Source: Nocardiopsis mwathae
Lineage (GTDB): Bacteria; Actinomycetota; Actinomycetes; Streptosporangiales; Streptosporangiaceae
Length of the DNA: 64,000 nucleotides
Direction of reading: 5' to 3'
NCBI RefSeq assembly: GCF_014201195.1
Contig: NZ_JACHDS010000001.1
Span: forward strand, 620,001 to 684,000
Shown: one piece after another, positions 28,848 to 38,140 of the stretch
Layout: the number at the start of each line of letters is the position of its first letter
How positions within the stretch are numbered: the first letter of the stretch is position 1
Position numbers and translations under genes: made by a program
The notes under the pieces: model-generated
Database searches by the model: none
Told to the model about the DNA's origin: nothing
Seen by the model: the letters and a program-made list of their open reading frames with translations, nothing else

Positions 28848-30422
28848 ATGCCTGACGACAGTTTCCACGTGTTCGACACGACGCTGCGCGACGGCGCCCA
28901 GCGCGAAGGCGTCAACCTCACCGTCGCCGACAAGCTGGCCATCGCGAAGCTGCTCGACGAGTTCGGCGTGGGATTCATCGAGGGCGGATGGCCCGGGGCG
29001 AACCCCAAGGACACCGAGTTCTTTCAGCGGGCTTCACAAGAGCTCACGCTGAAGCACGCGCAACTCACCGCGTTCGGCGCGACCCGCCGACCCGGTGTGC
29101 GGGCGGACGACGACCCCCAGGTCGCCGCATTGCGCGAATCCGGTGCGCCGGTCGTCACCCTTGTCGCCAAGAGTGACGACCGGCACGTCGAACGGGCCCT
29201 GCGCACCAGTCTGGACGAGAACCTGGCGATGATCGCCGACACCGTCGCCCACCTGTGCGAGCACGGGCGCCGGGTGTTCGTGGACTGCGAGCACTTCTTC
29301 GACGGCTACACCCACGACCCCGAGTACGCGACCGGTGTCGTGCGCACCGCCGCCGACTCCGGCGCCGACGTGGTCGTCCTCTGCGACACCAACGGCGGGA
29401 TGCTGCCCGCCGACATCACCCGCATCGTCAGCGAGGTGGCCCGACGCACCGGTGCCCGGCTCGGTATCCACGCCCAGGACGACAGCGGGTGCGCCGTCGC
29501 CAACACGCTGGCCGCCGTCGACGCGGGCGCCACACACGTGCAGTGCACCGCCAACGGGTACGGCGAGCGGGTGGGCAACGCCAACCTGTTCAGCGTCGTC
29601 CCGGCGCTGGAGCTGAAGCACGGCCGCGCGGTACTGCCCGGGGGGTGCCTCGCGGAGACGACCCGGGTCGCGACCGCCATCGCCGAGATCGTCAACATCG
29701 CCCCGGCCACCCACCAGCCCTACGTCGGGGTCTCGGCGTTCGCGCACAAGGCGGGGCTGCACGCCTCGGCGATCAAGGTCGACCCCGACCTCTATCAGCA
29801 CATCGACCCCGAGCTCGTCGGCAACGACATGCGGATGCTGGTCTCCGACATGGCCGGGCGCGCGTCCATCGAACTCAAGGCCAGGGAGCTGGGGGTGGAC
29901 CTGGGCGGCGACCGCGCGGTGCCGGGGCGCGTGGTCGAGCGGGTCAAGGAGCTGGAGCGGTCCGGGTACAGCTTCGAGGCCGCCGACGCCTCCCTGGAGC
30001 TGCTGCTGCGGGAGGAGGTCGGTCGGCCCGCCCGCTTCTTCGAGGTGGAGTCCTGGCGGACCATCAGCGAGCGGCGGCCCGACGGCGGGAGCGTCAGCGA
30101 GGCCACGGTCAAGCTGCACGTCAAGGGCGAGCGGGTGATCGCCACGGGCGAGGGGAACGGCCCGGTCAACGCGCTGGACCGCGCGCTGCGCTCAGCGCTG
30201 GAGGGGGTGTATCCGGCGCTGGGCTCCCTCGAACTCATCGACTACAAGGTCCGCATCCTGGAAGGCGCCACCGGTACGCACGCCGTCACCCGGGTGCTCA
30301 TCGAGTCGAGCGACGGCCGCGGCGAGTGGACCACCGTCGGGGTCGGCGAGAACGTCATCGACGCCTCCTGGACGGCGCTGGAGGACGCCGTCACCTATGG
30401 CCTGCTGCGGCAGGGCCACTGA
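28848..30422 (+). CDS. cimA: Citramalate synthase
   Basis: CimA condenses acetyl-CoA with pyruvate to (R)-citramalate, feeding isoleucine synthesis through 2-oxobutyrate without threonine. The 524-residue protein has the HMGL-like barrel motif FDTTLRDGAQREGVNLTV, the family-specific GFIEGGWPGANPKD, the metal site LGIHAQDDSGCAVANTLAAV, and a C-terminal LeuA-type allosteric dimer domain (VNALDRALRSAL). The GGWPG segment separates CimA from 2-isopropylmalate synthase. ATG 28848 has GGGAG upstream. The gene is preceded by an operator-like palindrome and a leader-peptide attenuator rich in Ile codons. Confidence 0.92.
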   Translation: MPDDSFHVFDTTLRDGAQREGVNLTVADKLAIAKLLDEFGVGFIEGGWPGANPKDTEFFQRASQELTLKHAQLTAFGATRRPGVRADDDPQVAALRESGAPVVTLVAKSDDRHVERALRTSLDENLAMIADTVAHLCEHGRRVFVDCEHFFDGYTHDPEYATGVVRTAADSGADVVVLCDTNGGMLPADITRIVSEVARRTGARLGIHAQDDSGCAVANTLAAVDAGATHVQCTANGYGERVGNANLFSVVPALELKHGRAVLPGGCLAETTRVATAIAEIVNIAPATHQPYVGVSAFAHKAGLHASAIKVDPDLYQHIDPELVGNDMRMLVSDMAGRASIELKARELGVDLGGDRAVPGRVVERVKELERSGYSFEAADASLELLLREEVGRPARFFEVESWRTISERRPDGGSVSEATVKLHVKGERVIATGEGNGPVNALDRALRSALEGVYPALGSLELIDYKVRILEGATGTHAVTRVLIESSDGRGEWTTVGVGENVIDASWTALEDAVTYGLLRQGH

Positions 30423-30486
30423 CCCGTTCCCCTTTTCCGCCGAGATCGACGTCAGGATCCGGCGGCCGGAGCGGTCCGGAAGAGTG

Positions 30487-30524
30487 GCGCCGGCCGTGCC
30501 GGGTCCCGACGGCACGGCCGGCGC
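30487..30524 (+). terminator. Terminator hairpin after cimA
   Basis: A perfect 15-bp stem (GCGCCGGCCGTGCCG and complement) with an 8-base loop lies 64 bases after the cimA stop. Confidence 0.75.
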
Positions 30525-30924
30525 GGGGCCCTGGGGCTGCCGGCCGCTCCCGGCGCCGTCCTATCGGGCCCTTCCGGAGGGGAGGGTGACGACTCGACTT
30601 CGTAGAGTAAAGCACCGGTAACAAGATCAGAAAATGCGTTGGAGTGGCCGAAAGCGGCCACGGAATTCGTTCTGAGATATTGCGCTCGCTGCAATTCGAT
30701 GTTATCTGCGGATGGGTGGACGCCGATCAGCTGGGACATTGACGCGCAGCTCAGCGCGGTTTCCCGGGTTCGGCGGCGGGGGCGGGTGCCCCCGGGCCGC
30801 GGCGCCGGGCATTCCGGATGAAGGTGGCTCTGATCGAATTCAATGATCCCGGATTCAATGGTCGAGAATTCGCGCGCCCCCGGGATTCACCCGACCCTCG
30901 GAGAAATCGGCGAACGGCGCGGGA
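30525..30924. other. AT-richer intergenic region after cimA
   Basis: No gene is recognised in 400 bases. The stretch 30600-30740 is less GC-rich than its surroundings, which may mark a decayed insertion. Short frames on both strands have no ribosome sites or known content. Confidence 0.4.
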
Positions 30925-31737
30925 TCAGGGGTGCGGCCAGCCGCTGGCCGCGCACCCGTCCAGCCCCAGGGTCTGCTGCTGCATCACGGGAGCGGGCTCC
31001 CCGGAGCCGGGGCAGGACACGTGGCCGTGGCCGAGGGCGTGGCCCACCTCGTGGTTGATCACATAGATCCGGTAGGTCTCCAGGTCGTCGTCGAAGTGGT
31101 CCACCCCGCTGACCCAGCGGTTCTGGTTGATGACCGAGCGACCGCCCTGGTGGCACGACACATAGCCCATGGTCTGCAGGGGCGCGCACAACGCGTCGGT
31201 GGTATCCGGTGCCGCGAGCGTCACGCGGAAGTCGACCGGCCCGGAGTCCACCCGCTGCATCGACAGGTCCCCGCCCCCGATCCAGCTGCGCTCGTCGCCG
31301 AGGATCTCCTCCACGGCGGCCGCGAAGTCCTCGGGCTTTCCGGGAAGCCCCTCCTCGACCTCGACCATGTAGCGCTTGAGCGGCCCCTCGCCCACGACCG
31401 CGCTCTCGCCGGGGACCACCGTCAGGTCACCGCTGCCGTCCTTGACCTCGTCCTCCACCGAGCGCAGCAGCACCGGACGCGAGCCGTCGTCCTCGGCGTC
31501 CTCCTCGGCGGCCCGGCGCTCGCCGGGGTCGGCGTCCCTACCCGGTGAAGCGGACGGCTCGGCCGGGGACGACGCCGTCGTCGCGGCGCGGTCGTCCGCG
31601 CCGCGCCCGTCGAGCACGACCAGGCCGACCCCCGCCACGACCACGGCGAGACCGAGGAGGAGTTCGAGGCGGTAGCGGTCACGGCGGTGCCGTCCCACCG
31701 GTCTCCCGCGTTTTTCATCCGTTTCGGGCCTGGACAA
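30925..31737 (-). CDS. DUF3152 membrane-anchored predicted zinc protease
   Basis: The 270-residue protein has a basic N-terminus, one hydrophobic helix (about residues 22-42), an acidic low-complexity linker, and a C-terminal zincin-like domain with NHEVGHALGHGH, an extended HExxHxxGxxH zinc site. This matches the DUF3152 family of actinobacteria, predicted extracytoplasmic metalloproteases. Cys residues near the end (SCPGSGEPAP...LDGC) may form a disulfide. The TTG start at 31737 follows AGGAAGG. The frame is open to GTG 31791, but that extension lacks a ribosome site. Confidence 0.8.
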   Translation of the reverse strand: MSRPETDEKRGRPVGRHRRDRYRLELLLGLAVVVAGVGLVVLDGRGADDRAATTASSPAEPSASPGRDADPGERRAAEEDAEDDGSRPVLLRSVEDEVKDGSGDLTVVPGESAVVGEGPLKRYMVEVEEGLPGKPEDFAAAVEEILGDERSWIGGGDLSMQRVDSGPVDFRVTLAAPDTTDALCAPLQTMGYVSCHQGGRSVINQNRWVSGVDHFDDDLETYRIYVINHEVGHALGHGHVSCPGSGEPAPVMQQQTLGLDGCAASGWPHP

Positions 31738-31868
31738 GAGGCGGACCTTCCTGCGGAGGAGGTGAATGTCCCCCCAGGATCCCAGAAACACCGTCCAGGA
31801 CGGGCATCACGACGGTCAGGCGCGGGTCAGGAGAACGTCGAGACTCGCCCGCGCCGACCGCCGCCGCG

Positions 31869-32219
31869 TCACGGCCCGGCCGTGACGTGCTGCACGACCT
31901 CGAATCCCCACAGCTCGCTGCCGGTCGCGGCCGGACCGCCCTGGCCGTGGCCGTGGCCCGCCTGCCCGGACTCCGCCGCGGCCTGCGCGTGCCCGTGCTG
32001 GAAGGAGCGGCTCTGCAGCCAGTTCTGGAACGACTCCTCGTCCTTCCAGCGCGTGTAGACGATGTAGCGGTCGGTGCCCTCGGCAGGGCGCAGCAGCATG
32101 AACTCCTCGAACCCGGGCTGCCCCTCCACCAGCCCCGCCCGCTTGGCGAACCGCTCCTCCAGCGTCGCCCCGGCGCCCTCGGGGACGGTCAGTACGTTGA
32201 ACTTCACGACAGAAGCCAC
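31869..32219 (-). CDS. Antibiotic biosynthesis monooxygenase-fold protein (heme-degrading type)
   Basis: The 116-residue protein is a ferredoxin-like ABM-fold dimer subunit: VVKFNVLTVPEGAGATLEER, FMLLRPAEGTDRYIVYTRW, FQNWLQSRSFQHGHA. The RYIVYTRWKDEESFQNWLQS pattern and the following His are typical of MhuD/IsdG/HmoA-like heme oxygenases, but ABM proteins also act on quinones, so the substrate is unproven. The start is GTG 32219 with GAGAGG upstream. The gene stands alone. Confidence 0.82.
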   Translation of the reverse strand: MASVVKFNVLTVPEGAGATLEERFAKRAGLVEGQPGFEEFMLLRPAEGTDRYIVYTRWKDEESFQNWLQSRSFQHGHAQAAAESGQAGHGHGQGGPAATGSELWGFEVVQHVTAGP

Positions 32220-32347
32220 TGGTCACCTCTCCTCGCAGCGCGGCTCCGTGACATGCGGGGTTGCCGAGAGTCTTGATTCCCCACGGAAGGCGGAGCAGAG
32301 TTGCCTCCGCACCACACTCGGTCACCCAGCGACTCCCGGAGCCGTGA

Positions 32348-35300
32348 ATGGATCGTCTCCCATCATCCCCCCTCGCCCACGCCGACCCCACACCCCTCCC
32401 ACCCCACGCCCGATCAGCGCACCCCGCCCTTCCGCCCTCCCTCCGCTACTCTCTCGACCGGCGCGAACTCCTCGCGGTGACCGGGCGCGCCGCGCTGGTC
32501 GGCGGCACGGTGTGGCTGCTCGGCCCCGACCTGGCCACCGCGCCCGCCGCCCGCGCCGCCCCGCGCGGAGACAGACCCGAGGCGACCGTCACCGAGGGCA
32601 CCAACATCTCGGCCACCGCCTCCCCCGACGGCGAATGGATCGCCTTCGACCTCTACAGCGCCATCTGGCTCGCCCCCGCGGGCGGCGGAACCGCGCGCCG
32701 CCTCACCGGCCCCCTCCAGGACGCCACCCGCCCGCACTTCGCCCCCGACTCCCGGCGCCTCGCCTTCCAGGCCTACGCCGAGGGCAACTTCCACATCCAC
32801 GTCCTCGACCTGGACGGCGGCGAGCCGCGGCGCCTCACCGACGGCCCGCACGACCACCGCGAACCCCGATTCTCCCCGGACGGGCGCACCATCGCCCTGG
32901 CCGCCGACCGCGGCGACGGCTACGGCATCTGGCTCTACGACCTCGAAGCCGAGAAGCTGACGGCGCTCACCGACAGCGACGTGGACGAGGCCGAGCCGAG
33001 CTGGTCGGCCGACGGCCGGAGCATCGTCTACGTCCAGGGCCGGGAGAGCATCCACGCGACCACCCTCGACGGGCGGAGCAGGGAGCTCGTCCCGGCCGCC
33101 CCCGCCACCACCGTCCACGCCCCCGCGCTGGCCGAGGACGGCGAGACGCTCGCCTACGTCCGCGCCCACGCCGACACGGTCCGCCTGGTCGTCGGCGGAG
33201 AACCGGTCAGCGGCACCGGCGAGGACGTGTTCCTCGGCGCCCTCACCTGGCTGGCCGCCGACCGCATCCTCTACACCGCCGACGGGCGCATCCGCACCCG
33301 CCACCCGGGCGGAGGGGCCGCCGACATCGACTTCCGCGCCACCGTTCCCTACCGCGACCACCGGCCCCGCCCACCGCGCCGCGACCCCGACGACACCGGC
33401 CGCCACCCCGTGCGCGGGATCGCCGGGCCGGTGCTGTCCCCCGACGGCACACAGGTGGCGTTCCGCGCCCTGGGGGCGCTGTGGGTGATGCCGGTCGGCG
33501 GTCGGCCGCGCGCCGTCGCCGACGACGGCGCCTTCAACTCCGACCCCGACTGGCACCCCGACGGGCGCTCGCTCGTCTACTCCAGCGACCGCGAGGGTGC
33601 CCCGGCGCTGTGGCGGCACCACCTCGACGACGGCACCGACGAGCGGCTGACCCGGCTGGAGGGGGCGCAGCTCACCCCCAGATGGGCGCCGGACGGGCGG
33701 CGGATCGCCTACCAGGACGAAGACGGCGCCACGTGGATCCTGGACCTGGACGACGGCTCCACCCGGCAGGTGCTGCCCGCGCTGTTCCAACCCGGGCGCC
33801 CCACGTGGTCGGCCGACGGCGCCACGCTCGCCCTCGCGGCGGTGCGGCCCCGCTCCACGCGCTTCCGGGAGGGGACCAGCCAGATCCTCACCGTCGACCT
33901 GGAGACGGGGCGCACCCGCTACACCGAACCGGCCCCCTACCGCTCGCTGTCCACCCGGGGCGACGACGGTCCGGTCTGGTCGCCCGACGGCACGCGTATG
34001 GCCTTCGTCATGGAGAGCGTGCTGTGGATCGCCGACGTCGACGGCGACGGAACGTTCACAGGGGAGGCGCGGCAGCTCACCGACGAAGTCACCGACGCAC
34101 CCAGCTGGAGCGGCGACTCCCGCACACTCCTCTACCTGAACAACGGGCGGCTGCGGCGGATCGCTGCCTCGGGCGGGCGGGCCCGGACCGTGCCGCTGCG
34201 GCTGTCCTGGAAGAGATCCAGACCCGGCGGCCGCACCGTCATCCGCGCGGGGGCCCTGTGGGACGGCACCTCACAGCGGCTGCGCCGCGACGTCGACATC
34301 GTCATCGACGGCAACCGCATCACCGAGGTCCGCGCCCGTGGGGCGGGCGGGGACGGCGGGCGCGACGGCGACGCCAGGATCGTCGACGCCACCGCGCACA
34401 CCGTCATGCCCGGCCTCGTCGACGCGCACGTCCACTGGCACCTGCGGGGGCGGGCGTGGGGTGCGCGGCAGGGGCCGCTGTTCCTGGCCTACGGCATCAC
34501 CACCGTCCGCTCCCCCGGCGACCCCGTCTACCAGATGCTGGAGACCCGGGAGGCGCTGGACGCCGGGAAGCAGGTCGGACCGCGCTACTTCGCGACCGGC
34601 GAGGCGGTCGACGGGAGCCGCGTCTACTACGACTTCATGCGGCCGACCCTGGACGCCGACCAGCTCGACCTGGAGATGGAGCGGGCCTTCGCGCTCGACT
34701 ACGACCTCATCAAGACCTACGTGCGGCTGCCGGTCGCGATGCAGCGGCACGCGGTCGAGAAGGCGCACGCCCAAGGCGTCCCGCTGACCTCCCACTACCT
34801 CTACCCCGCCGTCGAGCTGGGCATGGACGGGATGGAGCACACCGGGGCCACCAACCGCCTGGGCTACTCGCACACCGTCAGCACGCTCGGCCGCTCCTAC
34901 GCCGACGCCACCACGCTGTTCGCCGCCTCCGGGATGCCCATCACCCCGACCCTGTTCACCTCCGCGGCGATGTACGCCGAGGACCGCTCACTCGTCGAGG
35001 ACGAGCGAACGCGTGCCCTGTTCCCGCCGTGGGAGTACGAGGCGCTGGTACGCAAGGCGGACGCGGCCGGAGGCGACGGTGCGGCGGCCCGCCGCAGCCG
35101 AGCGGCGCTGCCGGGCCACGTGGCCATGCTGCTGAAGATCCACCGCGACGGCGGCACCGTGATCGGCGGGACCGACGCGCCCCTGGACAACGTCGCGGTG
35201 AGCCTGCACCAGAACATGCGGGCCATGGTGCGCTATGGATTCACCCCGTATGAGGCGCTGACGGTGTCGACCCGGACGGCCGCCGAATGGCTCGGCGTCG

Positions 35301-35596
35301 GCGACGACCTCGGCACGGTCGAGGCGGGAAAGCTCGCCGACCTCGCGATCGTCGACGGTGATCCGCTGGCCGACATCGCCGACGCGGCGGCGGTGCGGTG
35401 GACGGTGCGCAACGGCGAGGTGCACGCGGTCGACGACCTCGTCGCATCGGTTCCCGCCGCCTCCGCCACGGCCGACCGCCTCGTACCGGCGGCGGCCGCG
35501 CCCTCGACGCCGCGACGTGCCCCGCTCACCTCGGTCACGTCGCCGACCGAGTGGTGGCATGGCGAGTCCGAGCGGGGCTCCCCGCACCGCTGCTGA
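32348..35596 (+). CDS. Tat-exported amidohydrolase with TolB-like beta-propeller
   Basis: The 1082-residue protein has a twin-arginine signal (LDRRELLAVTGRAALVG), an N-terminal WD40/TolB-like propeller made of repeated SPDG/SADG motifs (residues about 75-620), and a C-terminal amidohydrolase barrel. Metal-site signatures are visible: DAHVHWH, TSHYLYPAVELGMDGMEH and GGTDAP. This layout occurs in secreted periplasmic-type amidohydrolases and imidazolonepropionase-like enzymes. The substrate is not inferable, although peptides, peptide-like or cyclic amides are possible. ATG 32348 leaves 37 residues before the twin Arg; a later start is possible. Confidence 0.85.
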   Translation: MDRLPSSPLAHADPTPLPPHARSAHPALPPSLRYSLDRRELLAVTGRAALVGGTVWLLGPDLATAPAARAAPRGDRPEATVTEGTNISATASPDGEWIAFDLYSAIWLAPAGGGTARRLTGPLQDATRPHFAPDSRRLAFQAYAEGNFHIHVLDLDGGEPRRLTDGPHDHREPRFSPDGRTIALAADRGDGYGIWLYDLEAEKLTALTDSDVDEAEPSWSADGRSIVYVQGRESIHATTLDGRSRELVPAAPATTVHAPALAEDGETLAYVRAHADTVRLVVGGEPVSGTGEDVFLGALTWLAADRILYTADGRIRTRHPGGGAADIDFRATVPYRDHRPRPPRRDPDDTGRHPVRGIAGPVLSPDGTQVAFRALGALWVMPVGGRPRAVADDGAFNSDPDWHPDGRSLVYSSDREGAPALWRHHLDDGTDERLTRLEGAQLTPRWAPDGRRIAYQDEDGATWILDLDDGSTRQVLPALFQPGRPTWSADGATLALAAVRPRSTRFREGTSQILTVDLETGRTRYTEPAPYRSLSTRGDDGPVWSPDGTRMAFVMESVLWIADVDGDGTFTGEARQLTDEVTDAPSWSGDSRTLLYLNNGRLRRIAASGGRARTVPLRLSWKRSRPGGRTVIRAGALWDGTSQRLRRDVDIVIDGNRITEVRARGAGGDGGRDGDARIVDATAHTVMPGLVDAHVHWHLRGRAWGARQGPLFLAYGITTVRSPGDPVYQMLETREALDAGKQVGPRYFATGEAVDGSRVYYDFMRPTLDADQLDLEMERAFALDYDLIKTYVRLPVAMQRHAVEKAHAQGVPLTSHYLYPAVELGMDGMEHTGATNRLGYSHTVSTLGRSYADATTLFAASGMPITPTLFTSAAMYAEDRSLVEDERTRALFPPWEYEALVRKADAAGGDGAAARRSRAALPGHVAMLLKIHRDGGTVIGGTDAPLDNVAVSLHQNMRAMVRYGFTPYEALTVSTRTAAEWLGVGDDLGTVEAGKLADLAIVDGDPLADIADAAAVRWTVRNGEVHAVDDLVASVPAASATADRLVPAAAAPSTPRRAPLTSVTSPTEWWHGESERGSPHRC

Positions 35597-35610
35597 CCGC
35601 ACGGCACCGC

Positions 35611-35688
35611 CCCTTGCCGTTGACCTCGGGGATATCGACGTCATTTCCGCCGCTATTCGGTCGGTACACCCGAGATCAACGGCAAGGG
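35611..35688. repeat. 64-bp palindromic repeat, copy 3 (degenerate, extended arms)
   Basis: The 64-base core is 35618-35681. The arms are partly mismatched inside, but outer pairing extends by seven bases on each side (CCCTTGC/GCAAGGG). It lies between the amidohydrolase stop and the FAH gene on the same strand, 96 bases before the GTG start. Confidence 0.75.
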
Positions 35689-35784
35689 AAGGGTGCTGTC
35701 GGGCTCGTGTCCGCGCGCACGCGGAACCTCTGGGCGCGGATAGCCTGGACGCCGGAAAAGTGCAGGACAACAGATAGGGCAACC

Positions 35785-36585
35785 GTGCGCATCGCGAGGT
35801 ACTCGGTCGAGGACGAGGTCGGGTTCGGTCTGATCGATACCGACCAGGACTCCGGGGAGCAGTTCATCTCCCGGCTCAAGGGCCACCCCCTGCTGGGGAA
35901 CGTCCAGCTCACCGGCGAGCGCGCGAAGCTGGAGGACGTGCGGCTGCTGTCCCCGGTCCTGCCCAGCAAGGTGGTCTGCATCGGCAAGAACTACGCCGAC
36001 CACATCGCCGAGATGAAGGACGTCACCGGCGAGGCCACCGACGAGCCCGTGGTCTTCCTCAAGCCGTCCACCGCCGTGACCGGCCCCAACGAGCCGATCT
36101 TCTACCCGGCCGCCTCCCAGCGCGTCGACTACGAGGGCGAGCTGGCCATCGTCATCTCCCGCGTCTGCCGCGAGGTCCCGCGCGAGCGCGCAAAGGACGT
36201 CATCTTCGGCTACACCTGCGCCAACGACGTCACCGCCCGCGACCTGCAGAAGACCGACAAGCAGTGGACCCGCGCCAAGGGCTTCGACTCCTTCGCCCCG
36301 ATCGGCCCGTGGATCGAGACCGGCCTGTCGTTGGAGGAGGCCTCCGACCTGCGGGTCACCACCACGGTCGACGGCGAGACCAGGCAGGACGGCCGTACCT
36401 CGCAGTTCATCCACGACATCCCGGCGCTGATCTCCTACGTGACGTCCTTCATGACCCTGCTGCCGGGCGACGTCCTGCTCACCGGCACCCCGGCCGGCGT
36501 CGGCCCCCTCGACGTGGGCTCCCAGGTCACGGTGGCCATCGAAAAGATCGGCGCCCTCACCAACCGCGTCACCACCCGCGACTGA
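35785..36585 (+). CDS. Fumarylacetoacetate hydrolase family protein
   Basis: The 266-residue protein has the FAH-family core: VVCIGKNYADHIAEMK, the metal-binding VDYEGELAIVIS, GYTCANDVTARDLQ, KGFDSFAPIGPWI, and LLTGTPAGVGPLDVGSQV. Members hydrolyse or decarboxylate acylpyruvates and related beta-diketo acids (for example 2-hydroxyhepta-2,4-diene-1,7-dioate isomerase or oxaloacetate decarboxylase), and the exact substrate cannot be told. In M. tuberculosis a homologue lies next to gltX. Here a 6-kb island separates the two. The start is GTG 35785. Confidence 0.9.
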   Translation: MRIARYSVEDEVGFGLIDTDQDSGEQFISRLKGHPLLGNVQLTGERAKLEDVRLLSPVLPSKVVCIGKNYADHIAEMKDVTGEATDEPVVFLKPSTAVTGPNEPIFYPAASQRVDYEGELAIVISRVCREVPRERAKDVIFGYTCANDVTARDLQKTDKQWTRAKGFDSFAPIGPWIETGLSLEEASDLRVTTTVDGETRQDGRTSQFIHDIPALISYVTSFMTLLPGDVLLTGTPAGVGPLDVGSQVTVAIEKIGALTNRVTTRD

Positions 36586-36604
36586 CCAGAGCGCGGCGGT
36601 CTGC

Positions 36605-36787
36605 TCACACCGCGATGAGATCGACTCCCTGACCGCACAGTCCGGACATGTCGTCAGGGTCTGATGTGACCATCGCAACGGGCTTCGGCTGACGCAGGGC
36701 TGCCTCCGCGACCATCGCATCGATGGCGCACCGATGACCGTGGAGGCAGGCCTCTTCGAGGAGGGCGGCGGCGGCCCGAGCCCTCTC
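36605..36787 (-). pseudogene. C-terminal fragment of a PIN-domain (VapC-type) toxin
   Basis: The reading frame ends with CAIDAMVAEAALRQPKPVAM, VTSDPDDMSGL and DLIAV. AxDAMVA...VVTSDPDD is the C-terminal acidic part of VapC-like PIN nucleases. The first two thirds, including the N-terminal catalytic Asp, are missing. The frame runs into sequence that is RHS on the other strand from about 36800. No antitoxin is seen. This is probably a remnant broken by arrival of the RHS module. Confidence 0.6.
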
Positions 36788-36788
36788 C

Positions 36789-38120
36789 TTGGTCACTGCC
36801 GGCGAAGGGGCCAAGCAGTCCCTCGGCTACCAAAACGAATGGACCGACCCGGCCACCGGCGACGTCAACATGCACGCCCGCTGGTACCAGCCGGAAACCG
36901 GCAGGTTCGCATCCCGCGACACCCTGACCCTGGAACCGGACCCGTCCGTCCAGCTCAACAGGTATACCTATGGCAACGCGGACCCGGTCAACAGGATCGA
37001 CCCGACGGGCCACTTCGTCCCCCTCGTCTTGGTCCCGGCCATCCCGGCTGCCAAGGCTGCGGGTGGCGCAGCTCTCGCCGCGATAGGGGCATCGCTGGTC
37101 GGCGCGGCGGCCTACGACCGCTACCGTTCCCGACCCAATAGCGGAAGGCCGTCGCGCCCCAGCGGCAGGGGCCCGAACACCAAGCGGCCGCCGAACCGCA
37201 AGCCGGCCAGCCAGAGCGTTCGCGGCAGCGTCCGACCGCACACGACCTACCGCCCGCGCCCGAGCTACCGCCCGCAGTACCGTCCCTACTACCGGCCGAG
37301 CTATCGCCCCACGTACCGACCGAGCCACCGTCCCTCGTGGCGGCCCCGCCCCTGGCGCGGCGGGTCCGCGAACCAGCGTCCCTCCCGCCCGGCACCGCCC
37401 CCCGCACCGAGGATCGATCCACGCAAGCCGATCCTGGACAAGATCCTCAGAACCCCGCAGCCCCGGCCGCCGCTCAGCAACCCCTTTGCTGATCAGGAGC
37501 GGATCGACGACGAGCGTGCGTCTTACGAGGAGAGGGTGGTGGTTCGGGAGGTAACCTTCGATCTTGGCGACTACGCCGAGTATGAGGATGCTGTGGAGGC
37601 GCTTGACCTGGAATTTTCCGGTAGCGCCCCCACTACGGATGACACACGACAGGACACGTGCATCAGCTCCATTGCGCTCTCTCCTATTCGAGAAAGCGGC
37701 CAGCGGGGGACCGCAGTCGGTCGATTCTGTGGAAAGGGAGACTTCAATCCCGGGAGATTCGATGCGAAGATCAAGCCGCCGGGATATGTCAAATTCCAGG
37801 ACCACAGTTCGCACCTGATCGCTAGCAATTTTTACGGTCCAGGAACAGCAGAGAACCTGGTTGCTATGTATGAAAAGGCGAATCTCTCTGGAATGAGAAC
37901 CATTGAGAACCGTACGACTAATCTCCTGAGGAAAGACGAGGAGGTCGTCTATGTTGTCACTCCGGTCTATGAAGGGGGATCTGAGCGCCCTTGGGCAGTT
38001 CATATGCAAGGGCGCAGTAGCGGAGGGGCATCATGGGACGCCTGTGTTCTGAACAAGGACCAGAAAGGGTACGTAGACGGAAGCGTGTGTCGGGGTCCTC
38101 GGCCAGCCGACGTTTACTAA
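36789..38120 (+). CDS. Orphan RHS C-terminal tip with nonspecific-endonuclease toxin domain
   Basis: The frame starts in the RHS-associated core domain (LGYQNEWTDPATGDVNMHAR, WYQPETGRFASRD, NRYTYGNADPVNRIDPTG) with no upstream RHS repeats and only a TTG start, so the gene is a truncated tip. Next come a short hydrophobic stretch, a Pro/Arg/Tyr-rich linker with many xYRP repeats (37248-37350), and a C-terminal domain with DHSSHLIASNFYGPGTAENL (Asp338, His342), MRTIEN and TPVYEGGSERP. That pattern matches the endonuclease NS_2 type of polymorphic toxins, where DRGHxIA carries the catalytic His. From about 37540 the DNA is clearly less GC-rich than the backbone. Immunity-type genes follow. It may be silent or serve as a donor for recombination into a full RHS gene. 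Confidence 0.78.
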   Translation: MVTAGEGAKQSLGYQNEWTDPATGDVNMHARWYQPETGRFASRDTLTLEPDPSVQLNRYTYGNADPVNRIDPTGHFVPLVLVPAIPAAKAAGGAALAAIGASLVGAAAYDRYRSRPNSGRPSRPSGRGPNTKRPPNRKPASQSVRGSVRPHTTYRPRPSYRPQYRPYYRPSYRPTYRPSHRPSWRPRPWRGGSANQRPSRPAPPPAPRIDPRKPILDKILRTPQPRPPLSNPFADQERIDDERASYEERVVVREVTFDLGDYAEYEDAVEALDLEFSGSAPTTDDTRQDTCISSIALSPIRESGQRGTAVGRFCGKGDFNPGRFDAKIKPPGYVKFQDHSSHLIASNFYGPGTAENLVAMYEKANLSGMRTIENRTTNLLRKDEEVVYVVTPVYEGGSERPWAVHMQGRSSGGASWDACVLNKDQKGYVDGSVCRGPRPADVY

Positions 38121-38140
38121 GCTGAGATGAGGTGAAAGCT

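Noticed and set aside
31374-31548. Possible small plus-strand genes over the DUF3152 gene
   Set aside because: They lack ribosome sites, while the minus-strand frame has the HExxHxxGxxH motif.
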